From: Pseudohongiella spirulinae
GTDB taxonomy: Bacteria > Pseudomonadota > Gammaproteobacteria > Pseudomonadales > Pseudohongiellaceae
NCBI RefSeq assembly: GCF_001444425.1
Contig: NZ_CP013189.1
Span: 2,046,001-2,110,000 of the forward strand
Length of the DNA: 64,000 nucleotides
Direction of reading: 5' to 3'
The position numbers were made by a program, and so were the translations under genes. This document shows positions 10,537-21,192 of this stretch, piece by piece; the first letter of the stretch is position 1; every line of letters begins with the position of its first letter. Below the pieces are notes generated by a model. That model did not search any database. It saw nothing but the letters and a program-made list of their open reading frames with translations, and was not told the DNA's origin.

Positions 10537-11900
10537 CCCACATTCAGACGTTGAAAGTAATCGCGCGCCGCGGTCATGACCTGCGGCGCCAGCAGGAAGG
10601 TCGACACCATGGTCGGGATCGCCATCAATGCATAGGCACTGTCAATCAGACCGAATACGGCTTCCAGCGGTGCAATAGCACCGAGCACCACCAGCAGCAC
10701 ATAAAAATAGCGATAGTGATGCTGACGGTGCGCACCTATCAGAAAACCAAGACACTTGGCACCGTAGTACCAGAAAGTAAACATGGTACTGGAAGCGAAT
10801 ATCAAGACCACAAAGGAAATCGCGTACGCTCCAAACTGCCCCGGCAGAATATCGGCAAAGGCCATCGCCGTCAGACTGACGCCATCCACATCGCCATTTT
10901 CCCACACGCCAGTCAGCAGAATCACCAGAGCTGTACAGGTGCATACTACCAGCGTGTCAATAAACGGCCCCAACATGGCAACAAGACCTTCGCGCACCGG
11001 CTCGGTGGTTTTCGCCGCCCCATGCGCCATGGCTTCAGTCCCGATGCCTGCCTCATTGGAAAACGCGCCGCGCATTACGCCAATCGTAATGACGCCTATC
11101 AGACCGCCACCCACTGACTGCGCTGTAAACGCATCGGTGACAATCAGCGCCAGATAACGCGGCAGCTCGGTAATATTGGCCAGCAGCACCAGTAACGTCA
11201 TACCCATGTACAGCAGCACCATGGACGGCACCAGGCGCACAGCCACGTATCCGACACGTTTGACGCCACCAAAAATCACCCCGCCCACCACGGCTGCTGC
11301 AAACAAACCAAACAACAGATTAAAAAAAAACGGATTACCGGCATCGACCAGCCCGGCAGGCACAAACACAGTTTCGCGGATAACCTGAGTCAGCTGATTG
11401 ATCTGTACCACCGGCAGGGTTCCTATCAGGCCCGCGGCGGCAAACATCATCGCCAGCCAGTGCCAGCGTTTACCCAGCCCTTCGCGAATCACATACATCG
11501 GACCGCCCTGAATATCGCCATTACTGTCTGGTCCGCGATACATGACAGCCAGGGTGCAGGTAAAAAACTTGGTCGCCACACCCACCACAGCGGTCACCCA
11601 CATCCAGAACACTGCGCCGGGTCCGCCAATGCCAATGGCCAGCGCCACGCCAGCAATATTGCCCATGCCCAGGGTGCCTGACAGCGCCGCCGCCAGCGCC
11701 TGCGCATGACTCAGATCGCCCGGATCCTCCGCGTGATCGTACTTGCCGCGCAGGATGGCTACCGCGTGTGCGAAATAACGATAGGGCTGAAACCGGCTGT
11801 AAATGGCAAAAAAGACGCCACCCCCAACAAGCAGCACAATCAGCGGTGTTCCCCACAAAAAACCAGACAAGGCCTGCAGACTCTGGGCCAGAGTTTCCAT
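10515..11900 (-). CDS. sodium:alanine/glycine symporter (AGCS family)
   Basis: This 461-residue inner-membrane protein of about 10-11 helices belongs to the alanine or glycine:cation symporter family (AlsT/DagA/GlyP-like), which imports small neutral amino acids with Na+. Family signatures include the block GTLGMGNIAGVALAIGIGGP near residues 74-93 and the N-terminal WGTPLIVLLVGGG motif. Substrate choice between alanine and glycine cannot be read from the sequence. It runs opposite to mfd and csiV, splitting a pair that is often adjacent in related genomes. Confidence 0.92.
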   Translation of the reverse strand: METLAQSLQALSGFLWGTPLIVLLVGGGVFFAIYSRFQPYRYFAHAVAILRGKYDHAEDPGDLSHAQALAAALSGTLGMGNIAGVALAIGIGGPGAVFWMWVTAVVGVATKFFTCTLAVMYRGPDSNGDIQGGPMYVIREGLGKRWHWLAMMFAAAGLIGTLPVVQINQLTQVIRETVFVPAGLVDAGNPFFFNLLFGLFAAAVVGGVIFGGVKRVGYVAVRLVPSMVLLYMGMTLLVLLANITELPRYLALIVTDAFTAQSVGGGLIGVITIGVMRGAFSNEAGIGTEAMAHGAAKTTEPVREGLVAMLGPFIDTLVVCTCTALVILLTGVWENGDVDGVSLTAMAFADILPGQFGAYAISFVVLIFASSTMFTFWYYGAKCLGFLIGAHRQHHYRYFYVLLVVLGAIAPLEAVFGLIDSAYALMAIPTMVSTFLLAPQVMTAARDYFQRLNVGQEDSRN

Positions 11901-12004
11901 ATTCTTCTGTTCTCCGCTAGCTCATTTTCCATGTTTTAATGAGCTTAGCATCTGCCGGGCTGATTGTCTTACCCCTCATCCAAAGCTGTGCGATAATCGC
12001 GGCC

Positions 12005-12772
12005 ATGAACCGCTCACCCTCAAAACTCAGTCCATGGATGCGCCAACACATCAAGGCGATGACCGCCTTGCTGGTCACCTTGTTTGTCGGCGGGGTTCAG
12101 GCGCAGTCGGGTGAACGCTGGTATCAGATTGAATTGAGTATTTTCAAGCATGAGAACAGCACGCTGAATGAAGAGAACTGGCCCAGCGACCCGACGCTGT
12201 TTAGCCTGCCGGACAATGCAAGAAAACTTGATCAATTGATGGATGTGTTATCCCTGCCAGAATGGGAAGTCACACCAGCCATCACTGATCTCCCGGTCGA
12301 AGGGCAGCCGGCGCAGCTCGAAGAGCTGACCGGTGCTGACGCTCCTGTCATCGGCAATTTCCGACTGCCGGATTTTGATCGGGACGCTTACCTGCTGTTA
12401 CTCCCTGATGACTTCAACTTTGCTGATACTAACCGGGCGCTGGAGCGATCGCCCGCCTATCGACTGCTATATCATGCCGCCTGGCGTCAGCCGGTCAGAC
12501 AGGCTGCCGGCGCGCAGGCCATACAGATTGAAGGCGGCAGGATGATTGAGGGTCAGCCGGAGCTGGATGGCAGTCTGACCATACGCTTCAACCGCAGTGA
12601 GGACCGGGTGGTGCTGGACACGGCCCTCTGGTTTAACGCAGAGGAACTAACAATCCCTGTCCGTGAAAGCCGGGACATGCGCAGTAACGAGTTCCATTAC
12701 CTGGATCATCCGGTGGTGGGCATTGTAGTGCAGGTCTTCCCCTATACCGTGCCGTTACAAAACCAGATGTAG
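12005..12772 (+). CDS. csiV: CsiV-family periplasmic protein
   Basis: CsiV proteins are peptidoglycan-associated periplasmic proteins (described in Vibrio as needed during D-amino-acid stress) and are commonly encoded beside mfd. The protein has a signal peptide (MRQHIKAMTALLVTLFVGGVQAQS region), then the family opening WYQIELSIFKHENS and the C-terminal segment FHYLDHPVVGIVVQVFPY. The frame is open from 11939, but the ATG at 12005 gives a normal signal sequence; an ATG at 12038 is also possible. The family call rests on recalled sequence features and the mfd neighbourhood. Confidence 0.78.
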   Translation: MNRSPSKLSPWMRQHIKAMTALLVTLFVGGVQAQSGERWYQIELSIFKHENSTLNEENWPSDPTLFSLPDNARKLDQLMDVLSLPEWEVTPAITDLPVEGQPAQLEELTGADAPVIGNFRLPDFDRDAYLLLLPDDFNFADTNRALERSPAYRLLYHAAWRQPVRQAAGAQAIQIEGGRMIEGQPELDGSLTIRFNRSEDRVVLDTALWFNAEELTIPVRESRDMRSNEFHYLDHPVVGIVVQVFPYTVPLQNQM

Positions 12773-12781
12773 CACAAAGGA

Positions 12782-13555
12782 TTAGTCCTGCAGCCGAATC
12801 GCCGCCTGCAATATCTGTCTGACGCTGCCCATGCCCTGCTCAAGGACCTGACGGATACTGTCCATTGTAATGAGCTCATCACTGATTCCTGCCGCCCAGT
12901 TCACCGACAGCGCTACACAGGCATACGGCAAACCGATTTCCCGCGCCAGGGCGGCTTCCGGCATGCCTGTCATACCAACCAGATCACTACCGTCACGCAG
13001 CAGGCGGCGCACTTCCGCGGGCGTCTCCAACCTGGGCCCCTGAGTAGCGGCATACGTGCCGTGCGTCTGAATGACAACGCCCTGCTCTACCGCTGCATCA
13101 ATCAGCAACTGACGCAGGTCGGCGTCATAAGGCTCCGTAAAATCAATATGGGCGACGGTATCGCTGAACTGATCAGGTGATTCGATGCCACTGATACTGC
13201 CATCAAAAAACGTATGTTCGCGCCCCCAGGTATAGTCAATTATCTGATCGGGAATAGCTATGACACCCGGCCCCATTGTCGGGCTCAGGCCACCGACAGC
13301 ATTAACGGCCAGCACGCCAGATACGGCCAGTTTGTGTAATGCGAAGATATTGGCGCGGTAGTTTATACGGTGCGGAGGCACAGCGTGATCAGCACCATGC
13401 CGGGGCAAAAAGGCCACATCTTGCGAAGCACCCTCCAGAGTACCGGCCTGTACAACAACCGGTTCGGCGGCATAAGGTGTTTGTACAGCCCGCTGCTGAT
13501 CCAGTTTCAGCCCCGGCAGTTGGTCCATACCGCTGCCACCTATAATCGCTAACAT
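12782..13555 (-). CDS. S-methyl-5'-thioinosine phosphorylase (MTAP/PNP family)
   Basis: This 257-residue phosphorylase cleaves a methylthio-nucleoside to free base and 5-methylthioribose-1-phosphate in methionine and purine salvage. The N-terminal phosphate-binding GGSG (residues 6-9), FLPRHGADHAVPPHRINYRAN (in part, residues 49-69) and VGMTGMPEAALARE blocks place it in the MtnP/MTIP group. The Pseudomonas-type members prefer methylthioinosine, and the segment around MTGMPEA resembles those, so MTIP is favoured over adenosine-specific MtnP. The substrate call is inference. Confidence 0.8.
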   Translation of the reverse strand: MLAIIGGSGMDQLPGLKLDQQRAVQTPYAAEPVVVQAGTLEGASQDVAFLPRHGADHAVPPHRINYRANIFALHKLAVSGVLAVNAVGGLSPTMGPGVIAIPDQIIDYTWGREHTFFDGSISGIESPDQFSDTVAHIDFTEPYDADLRQLLIDAAVEQGVVIQTHGTYAATQGPRLETPAEVRRLLRDGSDLVGMTGMPEAALAREIGLPYACVALSVNWAAGISDELITMDSIRQVLEQGMGSVRQILQAAIRLQD

Positions 13556-13564
13556 AATATTTCC

Positions 13565-14578
13565 TTAATTGAACCACGAGCCGGAATCCAGCCCCGAGCC
13601 GGTCATCAGCAGACCGCGATCCAGCATCATCAGACCCATTATAATAACCAGCACGCCCGATACACGTACCAGATCGTGAATGGTTTTGCGCGACAGATAA
13701 CTGGCGAAAAATCCAAAACCCAGCAACGGCGGCAGCGTACCCAGACCAAAGAAAAACAGCAACAGCGCACCTTCGCCCGGACTGCCGGTGCCTGCTGCCA
13801 TTATATACATGGCCTGCAGTGGTCCACAGCCCAGCAGCAGGCCGCTCAACAAACCAATCGCCAGCGGATTCTGACGCAGGTTAATCTGCCTGCTGACCTT
13901 GCTGACAAATGAGTCAGGCAGTCGCAATGAAAACACACCCATGCTGCGAATCACGTTGAGCATTTTCAGACCAAATACAAACAAAAACAGTCCCGCCAGA
14001 ATCGCTGCCATGCCCCGCATAAAAGGCGTGATGGTCAGGATTGCACCGAGCAGGCCGAACATCGCACCGATCATTGTGTAGGATATAGTTTTACCGGCAC
14101 CGTAAGAAAAATGCGACACAGCCGCTTCGGCATTTGAGCGGGCCGCATCAGAGTAGCTGACAACAAAACTGCCACACATACCAATGCAGTGGAAACCGGT
14201 GAGAAAACCGATACCAAACAACACGGCATAACCCAACTCGGCGTTCATCTGCTGCATGAGACCGGGCATCAGGCTTTTACCCCAGAACGCCACACCACCA
14301 ACCACTGCCAGCAGGATCACAAACAATAACACCTTGCGGACCAGAGAAACCGTCGCCACTTGCGGCGAGCGTACAGAGTAACCGGTTGAGCTGATCAATG
14401 ATTCAATGGCCTGCCGCGTGGTCAGCCGATCATTAAATTTGACCTCCACCACTCCCTTACCATGATCCGCCTTCACAGATTCCACACCGACCAGCTTTGC
14501 CACTGCCTGTTCGATGCTCTGTTCACAGCCCGAACAATGCATACCCTCAACATTAAACTGCGTTGTTGTTGCCACCAT
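13565..14578 (-). CDS. HMA-domain plus TauE/SafE (UreH_2)-type membrane protein
   Basis: The protein fuses two modules. Residues 1-70 form a heavy-metal-associated domain with the copper-binding motif GMHCSGCEQ (C15, C18). Residues 85-330 form a polytopic membrane domain of the UreH_2/TauE-SafE type, with FHCIGMCGSFVVSYSD and GCGPLQAMYIMAAGTGS as signatures. Such proteins are often linked to copper supply for cytochrome oxidases, but that role is inferred from the HMA domain only. It is divergent from a small Cys-rich gene, and the 156 bp between them contains a possible Anr/FNR-like site. Confidence 0.82.
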   Translation of the reverse strand: MVATTTQFNVEGMHCSGCEQSIEQAVAKLVGVESVKADHGKGVVEVKFNDRLTTRQAIESLISSTGYSVRSPQVATVSLVRKVLLFVILLAVVGGVAFWGKSLMPGLMQQMNAELGYAVLFGIGFLTGFHCIGMCGSFVVSYSDAARSNAEAAVSHFSYGAGKTISYTMIGAMFGLLGAILTITPFMRGMAAILAGLFLFVFGLKMLNVIRSMGVFSLRLPDSFVSKVSRQINLRQNPLAIGLLSGLLLGCGPLQAMYIMAAGTGSPGEGALLLFFFGLGTLPPLLGFGFFASYLSRKTIHDLVRVSGVLVIIMGLMMLDRGLLMTGSGLDSGSWFN

Positions 14579-14609
14579 GTGAAACGCTCCCGTGTGATGT
14601 CAGTCTTTG

Positions 14610-14623
14610 CTGACTCAGATCAA
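14610..14623 (-). promoter_or_regulatory. possible FNR/Anr-like half-conserved box
   Basis: On the minus strand TTGATCTGAGTCAG matches the TTGAT-N4-ATCAA consensus at eight of ten positions. It sits between the divergent HMA-TauE and Cys-rich genes, next to a TATAAT at 14624-14629. It was judged by eye and is weak on one side. Confidence 0.25.
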
Positions 14624-14734
14624 ATTATACGCGTCACCCTATGCTTGAATTTATCAGCGTGTGGTGACACTATCTTAACCGTTGTAACCATCATGACACG
14701 ATAAAAAATAATGCATCTTGAGGAGAAACAAACA

Positions 14735-14872
14735 ATGTCCAGAGAAGTTGGTGATCGATATCGTTGCGATTCCTGTAAAGCAGAGCTGGTTTACGAAGTA
14801 GCCTGCCCCTGCGAAGGCATGCCTCACTCTGAAATCTGCTGCGGCAAGCAGATGACCAAGGTGGAAGCATAA
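14735..14872 (+). CDS. 45-residue cysteine-rich small protein
   Basis: This short gene encodes 45 residues, starting MSREVGDRYRCDSCKAEL. It has a strong AGGAG nine bases before the ATG and a clean TAA. Six cysteines (C11, C14, C24, C26, C35, C36) occur as a CxxC pair, a CxC pair and a CC pair, an arrangement that suggests a small zinc- or iron-binding protein. I do not recognise a named family with certainty. It lies between the HMA-TauE gene and earP, and its 3' end is 66 bp from the earP start. The ribosome-binding site and cysteine pattern argue that it is real. Confidence 0.72.
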   Translation: MSREVGDRYRCDSCKAELVYEVACPCEGMPHSEICCGKQMTKVEA

Positions 14873-14937
14873 CCGATCAAGTTGCCGATCTATCACTGAT
14901 CACCGTCCCGGACGCCCAACAGACGCCGGGACGGTGG

Positions 14938-16137
14938 GTGATTTTTTGCCAGGTCATCGATAATCTGGGTGACATCGGAGTCACCTGGCGTCTGGCCCAG
15001 CAGCTCGCAAACGAACATCACATTCACGTTGATTTGTTTGTCGACGACTGGTCCGCTTTCAGTCAGTTTCTGGGTCCCTGGCCCGACACCCCCTCTGCCC
15101 TGCAGCACAAAAACCACTTTCAATATGGGCGGATTACTGTTCATCGATGGCTGCAAATCTGGCCTGACGACCAGACATTCAACCGCGAGCTCGCAGCCAG
15201 CTCCGTCATTATCGAAATGTTCAGCTGCCCGTTGCCACAGGCTCTTTTGCAAGCCATGGCGGAATCCGGCAATGCTCCCCATTGGCTGACAATTGAATAT
15301 CTGAGCGCGGAAAGCTGGGTAGGCGGCTTGCACCGCTTACCCTCGCCACAGACCATCATGACGACTAAAGGCTCGCGCACGTTACAGAAAAAGTTTTTTA
15401 TGCCTGGTTTCAGCACAGATAGTGGCGGACTGTTGCGAGAGCCTGACGTGTTGCAAAAGCACCGGCAATGGCAACAACAGCAAACAGAATTGCGTCAGGA
15501 ATTACTCACACAGACCGGTCTCAACAATTGTTTTCCAAGCTCGGATATTGCAAGCTGGGTATCTCTGTTCATGTACCCGGGTATCTGTTGCGAAAATCTG
15601 CTGCGTGCCATGAAGAATGACAAAGATCCGGTGCTATGCCTGATCCCTGAAGGCAAGACGGCAGACCAGCTAATGTTGCTGGCTGGCCAGAGCGGGCCAG
15701 CCCATGCCGGCAAGCTTATCCGCTGGGGTAAACTCGCGGCGCTGATCAGACCCTTTGTCAGTCAACCCGACTATGATCAAATGCTCAGTATTTGTGACAT
15801 CAATATCGTGCGTGGCGAAGATTCCATGGTCCGCGCGCAGTGGGCCGCCAAACCCATGCTCTGGCATATTTATCCTCAAGATGATGGAGCACATATCAAC
15901 AAACTGCAGGCCTTCATTGAACGCTACTGTGACAGTGCCGTCGACCAGGCAGCCCTGGATTACTGGCAGGAACTGCAGTTGAAGTGGAATCTTGGTGACG
16001 ACATCGGCAATTTATGGCATGATCTGCGCCCCCACCTTCCGGCGCTTCAGATACACGCCCGGAACTGGCAGCAAAAGCTGGCAGTTTTGCCCGATCTGAC
16101 CTCAAGTCTCGTGCACACTACAGGCTTTGCAAAATAA
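14938..16137 (+). CDS. earP: EF-P arginine rhamnosyltransferase EarP
   Basis: EarP transfers rhamnose from dTDP-rhamnose to Arg32 of EF-P, which activates EF-P for polyproline translation. The family start block [19 protein letters not shown] is at the N-terminus, and the catalytic/nucleotide-binding block [15 protein letters not shown] begins near residue 292. The GTG at 14938 is the first recognised start in frame. Homologues often begin a few residues earlier, and the frame is open upstream without an ATG, so the exact start is uncertain. It is followed by efp with 32 bp between. Confidence 0.93.
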   Translation: MIFCQVIDNLGDIGVTWRLAQQLANEHHIHVDLFVDDWSAFSQFLGPWPDTPSALQHKNHFQYGRITVHRWLQIWPDDQTFNRELAASSVIIEMFSCPLPQALLQAMAESGNAPHWLTIEYLSAESWVGGLHRLPSPQTIMTTKGSRTLQKKFFMPGFSTDSGGLLREPDVLQKHRQWQQQQTELRQELLTQTGLNNCFPSSDIASWVSLFMYPGICCENLLRAMKNDKDPVLCLIPEGKTADQLMLLAGQSGPAHAGKLIRWGKLAALIRPFVSQPDYDQMLSICDINIVRGEDSMVRAQWAAKPMLWHIYPQDDGAHINKLQAFIERYCDSAVDQAALDYWQELQLKWNLGDDIGNLWHDLRPHLPALQIHARNWQQKLAVLPDLTSSLVHTTGFAK

Positions 16138-16169
16138 CCTTTTTGTTTTGCTTTACAGAGTCTTACATT

Positions 16170-16736
16170 ATGAAAACCGCTCAGGAAATCCGTCCCGGTC
16201 AAGTCATCATGATCGATGGTTCACCGTGGAAAGTGCAAAAGAACGACTTTCATCGTGCCGGTCGCGGTTCAGCCGTCAACAAGATGAAGCTGAAAAACCT
16301 GCTTAACGGCGTCCAGACTGAAACGGCATTCAAGTCCGACGATAAGCTGGAGCAGATCGTGCTGGAGCAGAAGGAAGTGACTTACTCCTACTTCGCCGAT
16401 CCCATGTACGTGTTTGTGGACAGCGAGTACGAGCAGATCGAGATTGAGAAGGAAGACCTGGAAAACGTCATCGATTTTATCGAAGACGGCATGGAAGATG
16501 TCTGCCAGGCAGTGTTCTACGATGGCAAGGTGATATCCATTGATCTGCCGAAAACTATCGTGCGCCAGATCGCCTACACGGAGCCGGCCGCCCGCGGCGA
16601 TACCACCGGCAAAGTTATGAAAATCGCCCGTCTGAACTCCGGCTATGAGCTGAAAGTGTCCGAGTTCTGCGAGATCGGTGACTTCATCGAGATTGATACC
16701 ATCGCCTGCGAGTACAAGTCGCGCGTCAAGCGCTAA
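16170..16736 (+). CDS. efp: elongation factor P (Arg32 type)
   Basis: EF-P binds between the P and E sites of the ribosome and relieves stalling at proline runs. The 188-residue protein starts at the ATG at 16170 ([17 protein letters not shown]); the longer frame from 16143 adds residues foreign to the family. The tip of domain I carries Arg at position 32 ([10 protein letters not shown]), the residue modified by EarP, instead of the Lys used by the EpmA system. The neighbouring earP fits this exactly. Confidence 0.97.
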   Translation: MKTAQEIRPGQVIMIDGSPWKVQKNDFHRAGRGSAVNKMKLKNLLNGVQTETAFKSDDKLEQIVLEQKEVTYSYFADPMYVFVDSEYEQIEIEKEDLENVIDFIEDGMEDVCQAVFYDGKVISIDLPKTIVRQIAYTEPAARGDTTGKVMKIARLNSGYELKVSEFCEIGDFIEIDTIACEYKSRVKR

Positions 16737-16753
16737 AATCTCAGCCTCTCAGT

Positions 16754-16788
16754 ATGTCGGCAGGTTCTGCTTCAGTGCCTGCCGGCAT
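16754..16788 (+). terminator. hairpin after efp
   Basis: An 11-bp stem (16754-16764 with 16778-16788, one mismatch) with a 13-base loop begins 18 bp after the efp stop. There is no T run after it, so intrinsic termination is only possible, not shown. Confidence 0.4.
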
Positions 16789-16833
16789 CGCTTACCAAGG
16801 CGATTAACTTGAACGCCTGACGGCAACGGCTCC

Positions 16834-16884
16834 GAAAGCGGGGGTGTTCCTCGTCAGGTTTTCCTCGCTCTCACCCCCGCTTCC
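16834..16884. repeat. GC-rich 13-bp inverted repeat
   Basis: GAAAGCGGGGGTG at 16834-16846 pairs with CACCCCCGCTTCC at 16872-16884 (12 of 13), with a 25-base loop. It is part of a non-coding stretch (16737-17561) that holds this hairpin, one large palindromic repeat and a tandem duplication, and no convincing gene. Confidence 0.6.
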
Positions 16885-17014
16885 GAATCCGCTGCCTGGA
16901 TCTGGTTTTGTGCCGGGCCTTGGTAAGTGATGCCTGGAATTGGGCGCTTTGCGGCTGAGTCAGAGACAGGCTGCTTGCGTATTCGATACCGCATCCACTC
17001 GAAGATTGGCATAA

Positions 17015-17198
17015 GGTCCGGGTGGCGGATAGCAGAATTGCGCCCATTCAGGCCGCGTTTATCCTTTTGCCGCTCAGCCGATCAGCGGGCGGGACTGTTC
17101 GAGTCCCGAGCCGCAAGGCGGCGAGGTCGAGTTCCCCCCCGCCGGCTGAGCGGCAAAAGGATGCGGCCGGGCGCAATCTGCTACCCGCCACCCGGACC
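17015..17198 (+). repeat. palindromic repeat family copy A (diverged core)
   Basis: The outer arms starting GGTCCGGGTGGCGG (17015) and ending CCGCCACCCGGACC (17198) form a long imperfect inverted repeat. The left arm carries the family motif ATTCAGGCCGCG. The core between the inner arms (about 17080-17145) matches the family core but is the most diverged. Its second hairpin reads GCCGC-AAG-GCGGC where other copies read GCGGC-GMA-GCCGC, so the base pairs are swapped but pairing is kept. Confidence 0.8.
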
Positions 17199-17235
17199 GT
17201 TGGTCGAAGAAACCCCTGACTGAGATGCTCGAAGA

Positions 17236-17561
17236 TGGCGCGCCCGGCAGGACTGACTCGGGCCATCCATGGCCCTCGCCCTGCGGGTGACCTTCGGTCA
17301 TCCAAAACGGCTATCCTGCCGTTTTGTCGAACCGGCAGGTTCTCGTCTGCCACCAGACGGCAAACAAAAAAGGCCACCTGAAGGTGACCTTTTTTATTTG
17401 GCGCGCCCGGCAGGACTGACTCGGGCCATCCATGGCCCTCGCCCTGCGGGTGACCTTCGGTCATCCAAAACGGCTATCCTGCCGTTTTGTCGAACCGGCA
17501 GGTTCTCGTCTGCCACCAGACGGCAAACAAAAAAGGCCACCTGAAGGTGACCTTTTTTATT
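17236..17561. repeat. two tandem 163-bp units carrying the 3' end of tRNA-Arg
   Basis: Units 17236-17398 and 17399-17561 look identical by eye. Each begins with the same 19 bases (TGGCGCGCCCGGCAGGACT) that form the 3' end of the intact tRNA-Arg starting at 17562. Each then holds a hairpin AAAACGGC/GCCGTTTT and ends in the tRNA terminator hairpin. The pattern is that of a decayed or recombined tRNA array in which only the tails and spacers remain. Confidence 0.85.
17525..17558 (-). terminator. intrinsic terminator of tRNA-Arg
   Basis: On the minus strand, just after the tRNA 3' end, a 10-bp stem (AAAGGTCACC with GGTGGCCTTT, one G-T pair) with a 4-base loop is followed by T residues. The same hairpin is present in the duplicated unit upstream (17362-17395). 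Confidence 0.75.
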
Positions 17562-17638
17562 TGGCGCGCCCGGCAGGACTCGAACCTGCAACCCCCGGCT
17601 TAGAAGGCCGGTGCTCTATCCGGTTGAGCTACGAGCGC
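17562..17638 (-). tRNA. tRNA-Arg (anticodon TCT)
   Basis: The 77-nt sequence folds into a full cloverleaf. The acceptor pairs GCGCTCG with CGGGCGC, the T-loop is GGTTCGAGTCC, the anticodon loop holds TCT, and CCA is encoded. It is transcribed away from tRNA-His and ends at the terminator within the duplicated 163-bp unit. Confidence 0.95.
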
Positions 17639-17706
17639 TGAACGTGGCCCTGTTGCGCCGGGTGCGCAATCGCCGCACGGTGCTGAACGGCGTTTACTGC
17701 AGAATA

Positions 17707-17783
17707 TGGGGTGGCTGATGGGGCTCGAACCCACGACAACCGGAGTCACAGTCCGGGGCTCTACCAACTGAGCTACAGCCACC
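17707..17783 (-). tRNA. tRNA-His (anticodon GTG)
   Basis: The cloverleaf has acceptor GTGGCTG/CAGCCAC plus the extra 5' G (position -1) opposite C, which is characteristic of tRNA-His. The anticodon is GTG and CCA is encoded. It lies between tRNA-Arg and tRNA-Pro, all on the minus strand, likely as one transcript. Confidence 0.95.
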
Positions 17784-17807
17784 ATAACACTCGCGAACCA
17801 ACAAAAT

Positions 17808-17884
17808 TGGTCGGGGTAGAGAGATTTGAACTCCCGACATCCTGCACCCAAAGCAGGCGCGCTACCAGACTGCGCTATACCCCG
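17808..17884 (-). tRNA. tRNA-Pro (anticodon TGG)
   Basis: The 77-nt cloverleaf has acceptor CGGGGTA/TACCCCG, anticodon TGG and encoded CCA. It is first in the Pro-His-Arg cluster, 24 bp upstream of tRNA-His. Confidence 0.95.
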
Positions 17885-17969
17885 ATATTCGTCCTGCAAA
17901 CTGACGTCGTTACCGCGAGGTGCGCATAATACTCATGCGGGCACGCTCCGTCAACGATTGATTGCTCAT

Positions 17970-19366
<1,397 letters not shown>

Positions 19367-19370
<4 letters not shown>

Positions 19371-21106
19371 GGGTTCTGTTTTCCCCAGGAGTCGCGCAGA
19401 CTCACAGTGCGATTAAACACCAGTTTATCGGCATGACTGTCGCGCCGGTCAACACAGAAATAGCCCTCCCTTTCAAATTGAAAACTGTCTTCAGCTTTTG
19501 CCTCGGCCAGCGATGGCTCCACCAGGCACCCGGTCAGGACCTGCAGTGAGTCAGGATTCAGGCAATTTTTGAAATCACCCAGCGATTTGTCGTCAGGGTT
19601 GGCATTATTGAACAATCTATCATAAATACGCACTTCCGCCGGCAAAGCCGCATGCGCCGGCACCCAGTGAATCACACCCTTGACCTTGCGTCCCTCAGGA
19701 TTTTTACCCAGGGTATCCAGATCGGCTGTGCAGCGCAGCTCGACAACCTTGCCCGACTCATCCTTGATCACTTCGTCGCAGCGAATCACATAAGCACCAC
19801 GCAATCGAACCTCAGTGCCGGGCATCAGTCGCTTGAACCCGGGCGGTGGCACTTCTTCAAAATCGGTCCGGTCAATATACAGTTCAGCACCAAACGGCAG
19901 CTCACGGTGCCCGATATCTTTTTTAGGATGCTTTGGCAGGCTGAGCATTTCTGTCTGTCCCTGCGGATAGTTGAGCAGGGTCACTTTCAATGGACGCAGC
20001 ACGCACATGGCTCGCGGGGCATTTTCATCCAGATCTTCGCGAATACTGTGCTCCAGCATACCCACATCAACAATGCTCTCACTGCGACTCATACCAATCA
20101 TATCGCAGAAGTTGCGAATCGCAGCCGGCGTATAACCACGTCGGCGCAAACCAGACAAAGTAGGCATGCGCGGATCGTCCCAGCCGGATACCAGTTGCAA
20201 TTCAACAAGTTCTTTCAGCTTGCGCTTACTCATCACTGTGTAGTTAATGTTCAGACGAGCGAACTCGGTCTGCTGCGGCAGTACGTAATGTGTGGTGCCG
20301 CCCATATTTCCCAGCTCATCGCAGGCCTTTTGCAGTGACTCCGGCGTCAGATTTTGCAGGATCCAGTCATAAAGGGGACGATGGTCCTCGAACTCCAGTG
20401 TGCAAAGTGAATGGGTAATATGTTCCAGCGCATCCGATATGCAGTGCGCATAGTCGTACATCGGGTATACGTTCCACTGATTGCCGGTCTGGTGATGATG
20501 AACCTTTCTGATACGATAAATCACCGGGTCACGCATATTGATATTGGGCGACGCCATGTCGATTTTCGCGCGCAGACTGTATTGACCATCGGCAAACTCG
20601 CCAGCCTGCATGCGCCTGAACAGATCCAGGTTTTCATCTGCACTGCGCTCACGATCGGGACTGTTGCGACCCGGCTCTGTCAAAGTACCGCGATACTCAC
20701 GCGCCTGATCCGGCGTCAATCCGCAGACATAGGCTTTGCCGTTGCTGATCAACTGCAAGGCAAACTCATAAAGATAGTTGAAGTAGGACGAGGTATAACG
20801 CACATCGCCCTGCCAGCTAAATCCCAGCCACTCGATATCCGCCTTGATGGCGTCAATAAATTCCTGACTTTCCTTGACCGGATTGGTGTCGTCAAAGCGC
20901 AGATTGCACGCTGCCCGGTAGTCAGTTGAATACTGCTGCGCCAGGCCGAAGTTCAGGCAGATAGACTTGGCATGGCCAATGTGCAGAAAGCCGTTCGGCT
21001 CGGGCGGAAAGCGGGTCTGCACCCGACCGTCGTGCTTGCCCTGAGCCAGATGCTGGTCAATCATGTGGCGAATAAAATGCGATGGCGCTTTGCTGGAATC
21101 TGTCAT
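19367..21106 (-). CDS. glnS: glutaminyl-tRNA synthetase
   Basis: This class I synthetase charges tRNA-Gln directly. Within 579 residues, the HIGH motif lies in [13 protein letters not shown] near residue 41, the KMSKS counterpart is [10 protein letters not shown], and the C-terminal beta-barrel anticodon-binding domains follow. It belongs to the GlnRS rather than the GluRS branch, by [15 protein letters not shown] and overall length. It is divergent from ppiB, with 86 bp between starts. Confidence 0.97.
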
Positions 21107-21192
21107 AATGGCAATTCTGCTTTCTCAGACGATGTAAAGCCTTTATTATAGCTGTTCCTACCCATGAGCAGAACCGACGAGTAGTGTGAATT

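Noticed and set aside
17015-17198. Integron attC site
   Set aside because: It folds into a hairpin as attC sites do, but the RYYYAAC/GTTRRRY ends, gene cassettes and an integron integrase are all absent.
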